DNA of 64,000 bases from assembly GCA_045586185.1 (NCBI GenBank), contig JAZMZV010000142.1:27980-91979 (forward strand), read 5' to 3'. The position numbers and the translations under genes are program-made. Under the pieces are notes generated by a model that worked only from the letters and a program-made list of their open reading frames with translations, ran no database searches and had not been told where the DNA came from. Origin of the DNA: RUG11551 sp045586185. GTDB taxonomy: Bacteria; Planctomycetota; Planctomycetia; Pirellulales; Thermoguttaceae. This document shows positions 32,073-41,627 of the stretch, one piece after another. The first letter of the stretch is position 1. Each line of letters opens with the position of its first letter.

Positions 32073-32702
32073 ATGGAAAAAGATTATCTCAATTTGATTC
32101 GCAACGCTGCCTTCCCTGAAGGGGAACTGGGCGCTGAGATGATTGAGGGAATGAACCGCGGACACAGCGATCTGACCGACTGGGGATTCTCGCACGTCAC
32201 GTTTGGCAATCGCATTTTAGACGTTGGCTGCGGCGGCGGAGCGGCGTTGGCAAAGCTGGCGATTCGATACCCCGAAGCGAGTCTGGCTGGCTGTGACATT
32301 TCCCCTCTGGCTGTCGAATCCGCGCAAAAAATCAACGAGCAAGCCGTCGCCGCCGGGCGAATGAAACTCAAGCTTTCCGGCGTTCCCAATCTGGATTATC
32401 CAGACAATTCTTTTGATACGGTTTTCTCGGTCGAAAGCCTCTATTTCTGGCAGGATGCGGTTGAGGGTTTGAAGGATATCCTTCGCGTTCTTACGCCCGG
32501 CGGAACGTTCATGACGGTTCTGGAAATGGTCGGCGGAAACATGTCTGACCATCACGAGGAAATCGCCAAAGAGTTAAACATGTTCTGCCCATCGCCGGAA
32601 GAATTGAAACAAATCGTTCTGCAGGCAGGGTTTATCGATTCTGTTCTGGACGAAGAACGCGAAAAGGGCTGGATTTGCATAACGGCGAAAAAACCGCTCT
32701 GA
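32073..32702 (+). CDS. Class I SAM-dependent methyltransferase
   Basis: 209 residues with a Rossmann methyltransferase core: ILDVGCGGGAALAKLA (motif I), AGCDISPLAVESAQ (motif II), YPDNSFDTVFSVESLYFW (motif IV) and VLTPGGTFMTVLEM. It resembles the UbiE/Methyltransf_11 group; the substrate is not determinable. It starts 21 bp after the EpsI-like gene, so it is probably co-transcribed with the exosortase locus and might modify a polysaccharide or lipid precursor. Confidence 0.9.
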   Translation: MEKDYLNLIRNAAFPEGELGAEMIEGMNRGHSDLTDWGFSHVTFGNRILDVGCGGGAALAKLAIRYPEASLAGCDISPLAVESAQKINEQAVAAGRMKLKLSGVPNLDYPDNSFDTVFSVESLYFWQDAVEGLKDILRVLTPGGTFMTVLEMVGGNMSDHHEEIAKELNMFCPSPEELKQIVLQAGFIDSVLDEEREKGWICITAKKPL

Positions 32703-32864
32703 TAAAGATTTTCTAAACCGTATAACCTTCGCTTTCCCTTTAGAAATTATTTATTTACAACACTGAATTAGTGCAAATATATACACTTATCTTCATAAAT
32801 TTTTTAAAATCCGAATATATTTTTGCCTTTTAACTCTTTTGGTGCATACAATTCGTCTTTTTTA

Positions 32865-32873
32865 TGTTATAAT
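32865..32873 (+). promoter_or_regulatory. Candidate extended -10 promoter for the 1564-residue PEP-CTERM gene
   Basis: TGTTATAAT (TG, one base, perfect TATAAT) 53 bp before the ATG at 32926 in a very AT-rich region (32703-32925). No good -35 is seen, as expected for extended -10 promoters. Confidence 0.45.
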
Positions 32874-32925
32874 AGATATATAGTATAATTATAAATATAT
32901 CTTTAACAATATTCAGATAACCGCC

Positions 32926-35900
32926 ATGAACTTTACATTTAGAAACGCTCGCCTTTTGGCGCCTGTCGCCGCATTGTGCCTCGTCGCTTTGCTGACGCTT
33001 TCCGTCAATGCAGAGATTATCGAACGCGCCTACAATTCGACGCAAGAAGCCGTCGTTGGAGCAAACGACACTCTGATTATCAAAGGAACCGGAAACGATA
33101 ATACGTTTAGTTATAATAATTATTCTGGATCCGGCGATGTTTATTTTAACCCAGGCGGGTATTCGTATTTCACAACCGCGATCCCGGACGGCTACACCAA
33201 CACAAAAATTTTTATTGCTGGCAACGCCCTGGGGTTGCAAAACAGCAAAACGTCTTCAGACGTCTACGGTTCTGGGCGCATTCTCGTTTTGACAAACGAA
33301 TTGCCAACAACAACCGGAACAACCACAGTCAACGAAGGAACGCTCTTTAACGCCAACGGAAGCAGCCCGACTTACGACAACGATATTCAAATCAAGGGAG
33401 TCGGCGGCTTGAGAGTCGGCTGGAATCTGACGATGAATGTTACGGGCAAAATTTCTGACTATACAGACGCCAGCGGGAACGTAACGCCCGGCAAGCTGAT
33501 TTTCGAGCACGACGGCAACGACATTCAGCTTCTCAATGGCTCCAACGATTATTCTGGTGGAACGCAAATCAGCGGCGGAAACGTTACCAGCGGCGCCGGA
33601 GCGGCAACGATCACCGTTTATGCCGACGGAACTCCGTTTGGAACCGGACCGATTTCTTTTGGAGCAGACGGTTCTGCTATTGCTTTGAACAATCACGCTA
33701 TCACCGTTGCAGGTTTTGACGGCGGAACAACAGGCACGGTCAGCGGGAGCGATACGCTGACAATCAGCAACGGAACGAACAACTTCTCTGCGCCTGTTAC
33801 GATTAACAACGTAACAAATTTGAATATAACCGGCTCCGGTTCTCAAACGGTTGCTTCGGCTGACGTAACTAATCTGACCATTTCTTCGGGCGAGATGAGC
33901 TTCTCCGGCGCATTAAACGTTCCTGGAAACATCACTATCGCCTCGGGCGCAACCCTCAAAATGACCGGGACGGGGTCGTCCTTGAATGCGGGTAATCAAG
34001 TCAACATTCAGGACGGCGCAACGCTCTATTTTGAAAACGCTGTTCCGCGCAACGACAATACAGATCTGGCTATCAACATTGCTCAAGGCGGAACGTTAAA
34101 GTTCTCCGAAACCGATACCGGCGACCATAACGACAACAACTCGCTGGTTCGGAATGCAAGCAAAAATGTTACAATTACCGGCGATGGCTCCTTCGTCAAG
34201 ACGGGAACCGGCAAGCTGTTTATTACCAACGAGAGCAACAGCTCCAAAGTCGCCATCGTTCTTTCCGACAAAGCCGTTATCGACGTTCAGGAAGGCGACT
34301 TGGTCAACGGCGGATGGACGCCGGATTGCTGGAAAACAGCCGATAATTCGGCATACAACCAGGCAACGCTCAACATTGGTCCGAAGGGAACTGTTGACCT
34401 GTGGGATGGAACGCTGCACGTCGGCGGCGTTACCGGCGACGTTGACGGCGACAATCACGGCTTGATTATGTCCAAAAACAACGGCAAGATTATTATTGGC
34501 GCTGGCATGACGGATGCCAGCAAAACCTATGTTTATAATGGCGACGTCAGCTTAAGCGGCGGCAGAGACTTTATCAAAGAAGGCAAGAACACGCAGGTCT
34601 TGGCTGGAATGTACATTCATTCCGGCAATACAACAGTTAACGATGGAACGCTGGAATTCTCCGGTACGGCTGAAATTAACGCGTTCATCCTTAACGGAGG
34701 AGCTGTCAATATTACCGATGGAACTACAACCATGAAAGGCAACGGCAGTCTTTCAAACGGCGCGACAATTACGGTTTCAGACAACGCCAATTTTGTATTT
34801 GATCTGGGTGACGGCAGACAATCTCAAACCTCGCTCGATCCGCTGGCTGTAGTTGGTAAAATGGTTCTTAAAACCGGAAACTTCAGCGCTATCAATATTT
34901 CAAATCAAACGCAGCTTGAATTGGCAGGCGGCATTGTGAAAAACAATGGCGACGTTACAGAGTCAAACAACATTGCCAATATTAATACTGACGTTTATCT
35001 CAGCGCAGATTCTCGTTTGATGGCTGGCTGGACAGATGGCGTTATTAACGTCAACGGCGTTATTTCCGGTCCCGCCAAACTTATTATGCGTAACGACAGC
35101 GGAACGGTTTACCTCAACAAGACCAATACCTATACTGGCGGAACGCAAATTGGAGACGAATACAACAACGGCGGGATTGGCAGACTTGTCATGGGCGCGG
35201 ACAACGCTCTGGGAACCGGTCCGATTTCTTTCGGATCCAATAATTCCTTCCTTGACATGTCAACGTATTCCCAGGTCTTTAACGGCATTGATAACCAAAA
35301 CGGTTCCGGCGGGAATTTTGGAGGGAACTCAATCAGCAACACAGCTAACTTGCTGGAATCTCCTGCGTTTAACGCGGCGGAAGGAACGAATTTCGTCTAT
35401 ACAGGAACTCTGCCAACCCTTTCCGGTACGATAACCAAAACCGGCGCGGGTTCGCAAACAATTGTCTCGGCAGATGTTGACGCCATTTCCGTTACAGAAG
35501 GAACAATGGGCTTTTCTGGCGCATTGGTTGCTGACAGCGTTTCAATCGCTCCGGGCGCAACTCTCAAAATGACGGGAACAGGTTCGTCCTTTAACGTTGC
35601 CAATCCGGTAAACATTCAAAACGGCGCAACCCTCTTCTTTGAAAACGCTGTTCCGCGCAATCCTGAAAATACATCCGTAAATATCAACATTGCGGAAGGC
35701 GGAACGTTAAAATTCTCCGAAACTGAAACCGCCGACCACCTCGAAAGCAACACCCTGGTTGACGTAGAACATAGTCATTTGAAAACTTTTATCACAGGAG
35801 ACGGCAATTTCGTCAAGACGGGTACTGGAAAGTTGTTTATGTACCGAAATGCAACTTTCAGCGGCGATAATTTGTCAATCGTTCTTTCAGACAAAGCCCT

Positions 35901-37620
35901 TATTGACGTTCAGGAAGGCGATTTGGTTAACGGCGGCTGGAATGCCAACGGATGGAAGAAAACGGACGGCGACGTTACAACGTACAACCAGGCGACCTTA
36001 AACATTGGACCGAAAGGAACGGTTGATCTTTGGGACGGAACGATGTACGTTGGCGGAATCACCGGCGACGTTGACGGCGAAAACGCCGGGAGAATCATCT
36101 CCAAAAACAACGGTCATCTTGTCATTGGCATGGGAATTACAGACACAGCCAGAACTGACGTTTATAATGGAAACGTTGATTTAGCCGCAGATCGTTCTAT
36201 TACCAAAGAAGGCTCGGCTACGCAGAAATTCACGGGAACGTTTACCAACCTCGGAACGACAAACGTCAATGACGGTACGCTGGAATTCACCGGAGACACA
36301 ACCCTGGGACCGTTCAATTTCGCCAACAACGGCAAAATCAACGTTACCGACGGTACTTTAACTTTTGGCGCGGGCGTTATTATAACTCCCAACATCCCAT
36401 TTAACGTTAACGACAACGTTGTTTTAACTATCGATCCGGGAGATGAAAAGGTTGTCGCCCAGCGGTATACCGCAAATGACGGTCCGCTCAATATTGCTAA
36501 AAAGATTATCGTCAAGAGCGGGTATTTTAGAACCGTCAATATTTCAGACGCAACCGCGCTTGAACTCGACGGCGGCATCTTGCAGAATAACGGCGACGGC
36601 ACCGGAACGGGAACGTCCAATATTAATACGGATATTTATCTGGCTTCCGATTCGAGCATTATGGCAGGATGGGCAAACCTGAACGGACGCATGAACGTCA
36701 ATGGCGTCATTTCCGGTCCCGGCATGCTGATTGTTCGCGACGACAGCGGCACGATTTATCTCAATAAATCCAATACGTATGAAGGCGGAACGCAAGTTGG
36801 CGACAATTTTAACGCTGACCAGTGCGGTCGCATTGTTGCTGGCGCGGAAAACGTTTTGGGAACCGGACGTCTGTATTTCATCAAAGACAATTCGTTCTTC
36901 GACATGAAGGGACACGTTCAAACGATCGGCGGTTTGGGCAAAGACATGAGTTCTGACGAAGTTCAGTACAAAGGCTCCGTCAACAACTCCGGCGCTGAAA
37001 CAACGCTGACGCTCAACGTACCAGCAGGCGAAACGTACAACTACACTGGGTCCGTTGCGAATAATATCAGCATCGTCAAAACAGGAGAGGGAACACAGCA
37101 GTTCAACCTCGCCCAGGATACGACGTTTGCTAAAGAGATTCTCGTCACCAACGGACGTCTGGACATGAAAGAATACTATACGGGCTTGCTCAGCGTTAAA
37201 TCCGGCGGCGTCTTCTCGCCCGGCAACTCGATTGGAACTCTCAATCTGACGGGCGACTTCAATCTCGACGGCGGCGCGTTGCTGATGGAAATCGGCGGTC
37301 CGACGATAGCCGACAGCGACCAGTTGATTATCAACGGCAATTTGCTTTTGAACAACGGAGACATTGTTTTGCAATTCCTCAACGACATGACGCCCAACGC
37401 GGAATTCGCCGTCGTTTTAGACGCTGACAACAGCGCCGACCTCGACGTTTTGAGCTTTGTCGACTCCTATTATTTCTCCAATTTGAGCTACGGCTTAAAC
37501 GACGCCGGCTTGTGGGTGTTGTCCGGTAAAATCGACGCCAACGCCGTTCCGGAACCGTCCACCTGGGCGCTGTTGGCGCTCGGAGTTATCGCGTTGTTCC
37601 TGCGTAAGCGAAGAATATAA
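32926..37620 (+). CDS. Giant PEP-CTERM beta-helix surface protein with internal duplication
   Basis: 1564 residues. Signal peptide core LLAPVAALCLVALLTLSVNA. The body is built of autotransporter-type strand repeats (VKTGTGKLF, GTLEFSGTAEIN, NTYTGGTQIGD), suggesting a long beta-helix. Residues about 305-790 are duplicated at 840-1330: blocks such as ENAVPRN, VDLWDGT, IDVQEGDLVNGGW, INTD.YL.SDS and GGTQ.GD recur 1623 bp (541 residues) apart. The C-terminus VPEPSTWALLALGVIALFLRKRRI is a PEP-CTERM signal. The preceding GVFSPGNSIGTL module is shared with the protein at 12910. It follows the exosortase locus and is probably its main substrate; function on the surface is inferred (matrix or adhesion). 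Confidence 0.94.
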   Translation: MNFTFRNARLLAPVAALCLVALLTLSVNAEIIERAYNSTQEAVVGANDTLIIKGTGNDNTFSYNNYSGSGDVYFNPGGYSYFTTAIPDGYTNTKIFIAGNALGLQNSKTSSDVYGSGRILVLTNELPTTTGTTTVNEGTLFNANGSSPTYDNDIQIKGVGGLRVGWNLTMNVTGKISDYTDASGNVTPGKLIFEHDGNDIQLLNGSNDYSGGTQISGGNVTSGAGAATITVYADGTPFGTGPISFGADGSAIALNNHAITVAGFDGGTTGTVSGSDTLTISNGTNNFSAPVTINNVTNLNITGSGSQTVASADVTNLTISSGEMSFSGALNVPGNITIASGATLKMTGTGSSLNAGNQVNIQDGATLYFENAVPRNDNTDLAINIAQGGTLKFSETDTGDHNDNNSLVRNASKNVTITGDGSFVKTGTGKLFITNESNSSKVAIVLSDKAVIDVQEGDLVNGGWTPDCWKTADNSAYNQATLNIGPKGTVDLWDGTLHVGGVTGDVDGDNHGLIMSKNNGKIIIGAGMTDASKTYVYNGDVSLSGGRDFIKEGKNTQVLAGMYIHSGNTTVNDGTLEFSGTAEINAFILNGGAVNITDGTTTMKGNGSLSNGATITVSDNANFVFDLGDGRQSQTSLDPLAVVGKMVLKTGNFSAINISNQTQLELAGGIVKNNGDVTESNNIANINTDVYLSADSRLMAGWTDGVINVNGVISGPAKLIMRNDSGTVYLNKTNTYTGGTQIGDEYNNGGIGRLVMGADNALGTGPISFGSNNSFLDMSTYSQVFNGIDNQNGSGGNFGGNSISNTANLLESPAFNAAEGTNFVYTGTLPTLSGTITKTGAGSQTIVSADVDAISVTEGTMGFSGALVADSVSIAPGATLKMTGTGSSFNVANPVNIQNGATLFFENAVPRNPENTSVNINIAEGGTLKFSETETADHLESNTLVDVEHSHLKTFITGDGNFVKTGTGKLFMYRNATFSGDNLSIVLSDKALIDVQEGDLVNGGWNANGWKKTDGDVTTYNQATLNIGPKGTVDLWDGTMYVGGITGDVDGENAGRIISKNNGHLVIGMGITDTARTDVYNGNVDLAADRSITKEGSATQKFTGTFTNLGTTNVNDGTLEFTGDTTLGPFNFANNGKINVTDGTLTFGAGVIITPNIPFNVNDNVVLTIDPGDEKVVAQRYTANDGPLNIAKKIIVKSGYFRTVNISDATALELDGGILQNNGDGTGTGTSNINTDIYLASDSSIMAGWANLNGRMNVNGVISGPGMLIVRDDSGTIYLNKSNTYEGGTQVGDNFNADQCGRIVAGAENVLGTGRLYFIKDNSFFDMKGHVQTIGGLGKDMSSDEVQYKGSVNNSGAETTLTLNVPAGETYNYTGSVANNISIVKTGEGTQQFNLAQDTTFAKEILVTNGRLDMKEYYTGLLSVKSGGVFSPGNSIGTLNLTGDFNLDGGALLMEIGGPTIADSDQLIINGNLLLNNGDIVLQFLNDMTPNAEFAVVLDADNSADLDVLSFVDSYYFSNLSYGLNDAGLWVLSGKIDANAVPEPSTWALLALGVIALFLRKRRI

Positions 37621-37645
37621 AAAGTTGCGCGAAGCGCTTCCGCTA

Positions 37646-37693
37646 GAACCGCGTAGCGGTTCAATATTAATAGCCGTGGGTTTTAACCCACGG
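37646..37693 (+). repeat. Double-hairpin repeat, copy D
   Basis: GAACCGCGTAGCGGTTC, AATATTAATAG, CCGTGGGTTTTAACCCACGG, preceded by a GCGC-GAA-GCGC hairpin. It starts 25 bp after the stop of the giant PEP-CTERM gene. Confidence 0.9.
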
Positions 37694-37721
37694 TAGGAAT
37701 TAGGAGGGAGGAGTGAGGAGT
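37694..37721. repeat. Heptanucleotide repeat, TAGGAAT/GAGGAGT type
   Basis: Four 7-nt units: TAGGAAT, TAGGAGG, GAGGAGT, GAGGAGT, directly abutting the double-hairpin repeat. Confidence 0.65.
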
Positions 37722-37806
37722 TGTCGATTCGCGCTCCTCAACAGCGAACATCAGCAACAGCCCGGGAACTGACGTTCCCGGATCGCCTGTCGCTTGCGTC
37801 AATTAC

Positions 37807-37834
37807 GCATTCCGAATTCCGCATTACGAATTCC
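37807..37834. repeat. Heptanucleotide repeat, GAATTCC/GCATTCC type
   Basis: Four units in register: GCATTCC, GAATTCC, GCATTAC, GAATTCC, just upstream of the tRNA promoter. Confidence 0.7.
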
Positions 37835-37847
37835 CTATCCCCCCCTC

Positions 37848-37875
37848 TTGACGAAAAATGCGTTTTTGATAGAAT
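37848..37875 (+). promoter_or_regulatory. Promoter of tRNA-Ser
   Basis: TTGACG (five of six to consensus), 16-bp spacer, TAGAAT, ending 24 bp before the mature tRNA start. Confidence 0.6.
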
Positions 37876-37899
37876 ACCGTCAATAATTACACGCCATTG

Positions 37900-37982
37900 G
37901 GAGGATAAGCGAATGGCTAGCAACCTCATTGGAAATGAGGCGCCCCTTTCTGGGGTTGCGAGTTCGAATCTCGTGTCCTCCG
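37900..37982 (+). tRNA. tRNA-Ser (anticodon GGA)
   Basis: 83 nt without encoded CCA. Acceptor stem GGAGGAT pairs with GTCCTCC, discriminator G. Anticodon stem CCTCA/TGAGG with loop TTGGAAA gives anticodon GGA at 37931-37933, reading UCC and UCU. The long variable arm (GCCCC/GGGGT) is typical of class II serine tRNAs. The T arm is GCGAG-TTCGAAT-CTCGT. It is the only tRNA gene in the window, and no integrase or att-like duplication is seen next to it. Confidence 0.95.
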
Positions 37983-37990
37983 CTTTCGCA

Positions 37991-38027
37991 ATCGTTTGGG
38001 ATTTGTCCAATTCCAAACGATTTTTTT
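37991..38027 (+). terminator. Intrinsic terminator of tRNA-Ser
   Basis: ATCGTTTGG (37991-37999) pairs with CCAAACGAT (38013-38021), followed by a run of T. It starts nine bases after the tRNA. Confidence 0.85.
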
Positions 38028-38144
38028 ATGATTTTTTCGCCCTACTCCTTGACTTTTTCTCTTTTTCCGATTACCATATTATATTAGAGAAGTTTTAGAA
38101 ACGCGGCAGCGTCTCGATTGTTTTCACGTTAAATTTGAAAAGCC

Positions 38145-39791
38145 ATGATGCGTCAGTTACTTAATAACATTTCTGTATACGCGATATTATTTGCTTTGTC
38201 GTTTTTGACCGTTTTGGGTTATAGTTCTTCGGTAAAAGCGGCAGACCCGCCAGCCCTTCAAAATCTGACGCCCAAGTCTCCGGAAGTCGTTGCCGCGCTG
38301 GATAAAATGTGCGCTTATCTGGCAGAACATTACAAAGACGAGGATCGCGCTGGCGGCAAGGCGCTGGCGGCTTTGGCGTACTATAAATATACGGGCGAAA
38401 CAAAGCATCAAATTTACGTCGATACCATTAACGCCATTAAAGAGAAGGTAACCAAAGAACCCGGAAAAGTTAATTTGGATATTTACGAGACCGGCATCTC
38501 CTTGATTTTTTTGGTTGAATACGACCCTGTCGGGAACAAAAATCTTATCGACGCCATTTACAAAAGCCTTTTGGAGCGTCAAAAGCCCCATGGAGGCTGG
38601 GGGTATTCCTATAGCGCGACAGGGGACACGTCTCAAACACAATACGGCGTTCTTTCCACCTGGACGCTGCTTAAAGCCCGCCAGCCGGTCAATATGCAGT
38701 CCGGGGAACAAGCCATCGACTGGATTCTCAAAACGCAAGACCCCAAAGGCTGTTTTGGCTATCAGGGAGCTGTCGCAGAGAAAATCGGTCAGCCGGTCCA
38801 GCAGTCCCAAACGGGGGTGTGCATGACAGCTGCCGCCTTGGGTAGTTTGTATATTTTATCAGACGTACTCAACATCGGTCGAGTGGCTCCTGTTGAAAAC
38901 GCTTTACAGGACGCGTTAAAGCCCGTCGATCAAAACAAAGACGCTCAAAGGAACTATCGTTCAACAACGTCGCCAAAGGCTGTAGCAGAGGTTAAAAAAC
39001 TGGGAAATGAATGGTTCGACAAAAATTTTGAAGTTGAATATCCCTCTTGGCCTTACTATTATTATTACGCCGTTGAACGATACGAGAGTTTTCGAGAAGC
39101 TTTGGACGGGACGACGATTGACCCGTCGCCGTACTGGTATAACGCTATTGCCAACAAAATTCTCAACAGCATGAGCAGCAACGGCGCAGTCAGCGACAGC
39201 TGCAAAACGGTTTGCGCAACGTCTTTTGCCGCGCTGTTTTTAATGCGTTCCACCAAACGGGCGATTGAAAAAGACCGCTATCTCGGCGGCGGCGAACTCA
39301 TTGGCGGCAAAGGATTTCCTACCGACATGACCCGCACCGCGGTTCGAAATGGAAAAGTCGTTTCCAAACGCGCCCCAACAACGGCGGAAGAAATGCTCGA
39401 AGCTCTCAGAGACCCGGACAGCGAAGCTCTGGAAGCGGCGGTTGATTCCCTTGACGAAATGCCGCCCGAGCTGGCAAAGGCAATTATGTCCGAAACGGCA
39501 AAACAGATTCAGAAGCTCGTTTCCGACCCCAAACCCGAACGACGAACGGCTGCTGTCAAGGCGCTGGGAAAAAGCGGCGAGCTGGACAACGTCCCTGTTT
39601 TGCTTTACGCTCTGACAGACCCGGACGAAACCGTTGTTCTCGCGGCGCGAGATTCCCTTTGCACCATCGCCCGCAAGCTTAACGGCGGCTACGGTCCCAT
39701 GGAAGGATTCGACGAAGTCCAGCGAGACAAGGCTATTTCCAAATGGAAAGCGTGGTTCAAATCCATTCGTCCAGCTGCAGAACTGGAATAA
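38145..39791 (+). CDS. Secreted prenyltransferase/squalene-cyclase-like alpha/alpha-toroid protein with HEAT repeats
   Basis: 548 residues with an N-terminal signal sequence or membrane anchor (VYAILFALSFLTVLGYSSSVKA). Residues about 45-370 contain the prenyltransferase/squalene oxidase-type repeats (LLERQKPHGGWGYSYSATGDTSQTQYGVLSTWTL, AIDWILKTQDPKGCFGYQG). Residues about 410-530 are HEAT-like repeats (EALRDPDSEALEAAVDSLDEMP; VPVLLYALTDPDETVVLAARDSL). Secreted proteins with this toroid fold are abundant in planctomycetes and are probably not cyclases; a binding or scaffolding role is likely. No DxDD cyclase motif is seen. Two Met codons start the gene; the first is taken. Confidence 0.87.
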   Translation: MMRQLLNNISVYAILFALSFLTVLGYSSSVKAADPPALQNLTPKSPEVVAALDKMCAYLAEHYKDEDRAGGKALAALAYYKYTGETKHQIYVDTINAIKEKVTKEPGKVNLDIYETGISLIFLVEYDPVGNKNLIDAIYKSLLERQKPHGGWGYSYSATGDTSQTQYGVLSTWTLLKARQPVNMQSGEQAIDWILKTQDPKGCFGYQGAVAEKIGQPVQQSQTGVCMTAAALGSLYILSDVLNIGRVAPVENALQDALKPVDQNKDAQRNYRSTTSPKAVAEVKKLGNEWFDKNFEVEYPSWPYYYYYAVERYESFREALDGTTIDPSPYWYNAIANKILNSMSSNGAVSDSCKTVCATSFAALFLMRSTKRAIEKDRYLGGGELIGGKGFPTDMTRTAVRNGKVVSKRAPTTAEEMLEALRDPDSEALEAAVDSLDEMPPELAKAIMSETAKQIQKLVSDPKPERRTAAVKALGKSGELDNVPVLLYALTDPDETVVLAARDSLCTIARKLNGGYGPMEGFDEVQRDKAISKWKAWFKSIRPAAELE

Positions 39792-40101
39792 TTCTGACAA
39801 TTTTTCGTTTTTTTTACGAAAATTCGTCCCCAGGTCTTGCAATCGCTTAAAACTTTTTGTAAAATAAACTTAATCTTACGTAAAGGGCGTGAATTATCAG
39901 CGATGTTATTTGAAATATTTCATCGCCAGATTCACCCCTTGTCAGACGGTAATTTATAAACTTTGTTGTTCTGTACCGTTTGAAAAACGTAGGTTACTTA
40001 AAAGCTTCACGGGAAGTTTCGATAGCGGCGGACGCGTTTCCCCGATTTTCAAACTATCCTGATGTTCATCCCCATCAACTTCTTTAAAAAGGAGATTTTC
40101 C
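39792..40101. other. Spacer with a weak terminator-like hairpin
   Basis: A TTTTCGT/ACGAAAA hairpin with T-rich loop at 39802-39822 follows the toroid-protein gene. The rest is a presumed promoter and leader for the oxidoreductase gene. An antisense ORF here is not convincing. Confidence 0.4.
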
Positions 40102-41457
40102 ATGTTAAAGACTTCACGTCGTAACTTTTTGAAGTCCACCGCCGTTGCTGGCGCGGGCGTTATTTTGATGCACAATCTCGCCTCTGGCGAATCGCCGAAC
40201 GAAAAGATTAACTTCGCCGCTATCGGCGTTTCCGGCAAGGGCGGTTCTGACACGGCAGACGCAGCCAACTCCGGCAACCTGGTCGCAATTTGCGATACCG
40301 ACGCCAACAAACGCCGCGGCGCTCTGAAACGCTATGGAGACATTCCTGAATTTTCAGATTTCCGCGAAATGTTTGACAAGATGGGCGATAAGATCGACGC
40401 CTTCACCTGCTCCGTTCCAGACCACATGCACGCTCCCGCCTGCTTGATGGGCATGCGTCTTGGCAAACACTGCTTCTGCCAGAAACCGATGACCCGAACC
40501 ATCTACGAAGCTCGTATGATGGCGAAAGTCGCTGCTGAAAACAAGTGCTGCACCCAGATGGGCAACCAGGGCACCGCCAATAAATACCTCCGCATTTGCG
40601 AAGCCCTTTGCAAGATCGGATTCCTCGGCGACCTGCTCGAAGCTCACGTTTGGACCAACCGTCCGATTTGGCCGCAAGGCGGCGATCGTCCTGCTCCCAA
40701 ACCGGTTCCGGAATTCCTGGATTGGGAACACTGGCTGGGCGTTGCTCCGGAACGACCCTACGCTGACGGCTATCACCCGTTCTCATGGCGTGGTTACTGG
40801 GACTTCGGCACCGGCGCTCTGGGCGACATGGCTTGCCATACGTTCAATATGCCCTATGCCGCCTGCAAACTGGCAGACCCGTCCTCCGTTGTCGCCACCA
40901 CTTCTGGTCACAATTACGAAACCATGCCGCAGTGGAGCATCATCGAATTTCAGTTCCCGGAAACCGCTGATCGTAAAGCTGTCAAGGCGTTCTGGTATGA
41001 CGGCGGAAAGAAGATGCCCGCTGAAAAACTCGAAGGTTTTGCTACTCTGCCTAACACCGGTTCCTGCATTTTCGGCACCAAGATCATCATGCTCGCCGGC
41101 GGCGACTACTGCGATCAACTCTCGCTGTTTGACGCCAAAACCAAAGAAAAGGTCGAGATTCCTGCTGACCTCGAATGGGAACAGTCTCCGGGACACTTCC
41201 AGGAATGGGTCAATCATATCAAGGGCGGTTTCGATTCCAAGCCGGGTCACTCCAACTTCATTACTTACGCCAGCAAGCTGACCGAAACGATTCTGTTGGG
41301 CAACCTCGCTGTCTACGGCGCGCCGGAAAAAGAAGTCAAGGGCGAACTGGTCGAATGGGACGCCGCCAACCTCAAGATCACCAACAACCCGAAGGGCAAA
41401 GACAAGATGGAACTGCTGGTCAAACCGCAGTACCGCGGCAACTATCGCCTGGACTAA
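40102..41457 (+). CDS. Tat-exported Gfo/Idh/MocA family oxidoreductase
   Basis: 451 residues. AAGGAG sits eight bases before the ATG. The N-terminus TSRRNFLKSTAVAGAGVIL is a twin-arginine signal, so the folded, cofactor-loaded enzyme is exported. The NAD(P)-binding part starts at INFAAIGVSGKGGSDTADA and continues with VAICDTDANKR. Characteristic motifs follow: SVPDHMHAPACLMGMRLGKHCFCQKPMTRTIYEAR (family: K-P on the catalytic-site strand) and TQMGNQGTANKYLR. Such enzymes oxidise, reduce or hydrolyse sugars; planctomycetes have many copies. The glycine loop GVSGKG is slightly non-canonical. Substrate unknown; the window's polysaccharide-degradation theme suggests a sugar. Confidence 0.93.
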   Translation: MLKTSRRNFLKSTAVAGAGVILMHNLASGESPNEKINFAAIGVSGKGGSDTADAANSGNLVAICDTDANKRRGALKRYGDIPEFSDFREMFDKMGDKIDAFTCSVPDHMHAPACLMGMRLGKHCFCQKPMTRTIYEARMMAKVAAENKCCTQMGNQGTANKYLRICEALCKIGFLGDLLEAHVWTNRPIWPQGGDRPAPKPVPEFLDWEHWLGVAPERPYADGYHPFSWRGYWDFGTGALGDMACHTFNMPYAACKLADPSSVVATTSGHNYETMPQWSIIEFQFPETADRKAVKAFWYDGGKKMPAEKLEGFATLPNTGSCIFGTKIIMLAGGDYCDQLSLFDAKTKEKVEIPADLEWEQSPGHFQEWVNHIKGGFDSKPGHSNFITYASKLTETILLGNLAVYGAPEKEVKGELVEWDAANLKITNNPKGKDKMELLVKPQYRGNYRLD

Positions 41458-41509
41458 ATTTTAGTTGCGAGTTACGAGTTATTAAATCAGACGCGCCAGC
41501 GTTCCGATA

Positions 41510-41558
41510 GAACCGCGTTAGCGGTTCAATATCAATAGCCGTGGGTTTTAACCCACGG
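41510..41558 (+). repeat. Double-hairpin repeat, copy E
   Basis: GAACCGCGTTAGCGGTTC (one extra loop T), AATATCAATAG, CCGTGGGTTTTAACCCACGG, preceded by an ACGC-GCCA-GCGT hairpin. It starts 53 bp after the oxidoreductase stop. Confidence 0.9.
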
Positions 41559-41627
41559 TGCGAGTTGCGAGAGGATTTCATTTCTCGCTGATCGCGGCTC
41601 GTTTCTCAGCGCTTGATTCACCCCGTT

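Noticed and set aside
37900..37982. Integration site for a genomic island at tRNA-Ser
   Set aside because: No integrase gene and no duplicated tRNA 3' end are visible nearby.
37721..38098. 125-codon plus-strand ORF
   Set aside because: It runs through the tRNA-Ser gene and its terminator, so it is not a protein gene.
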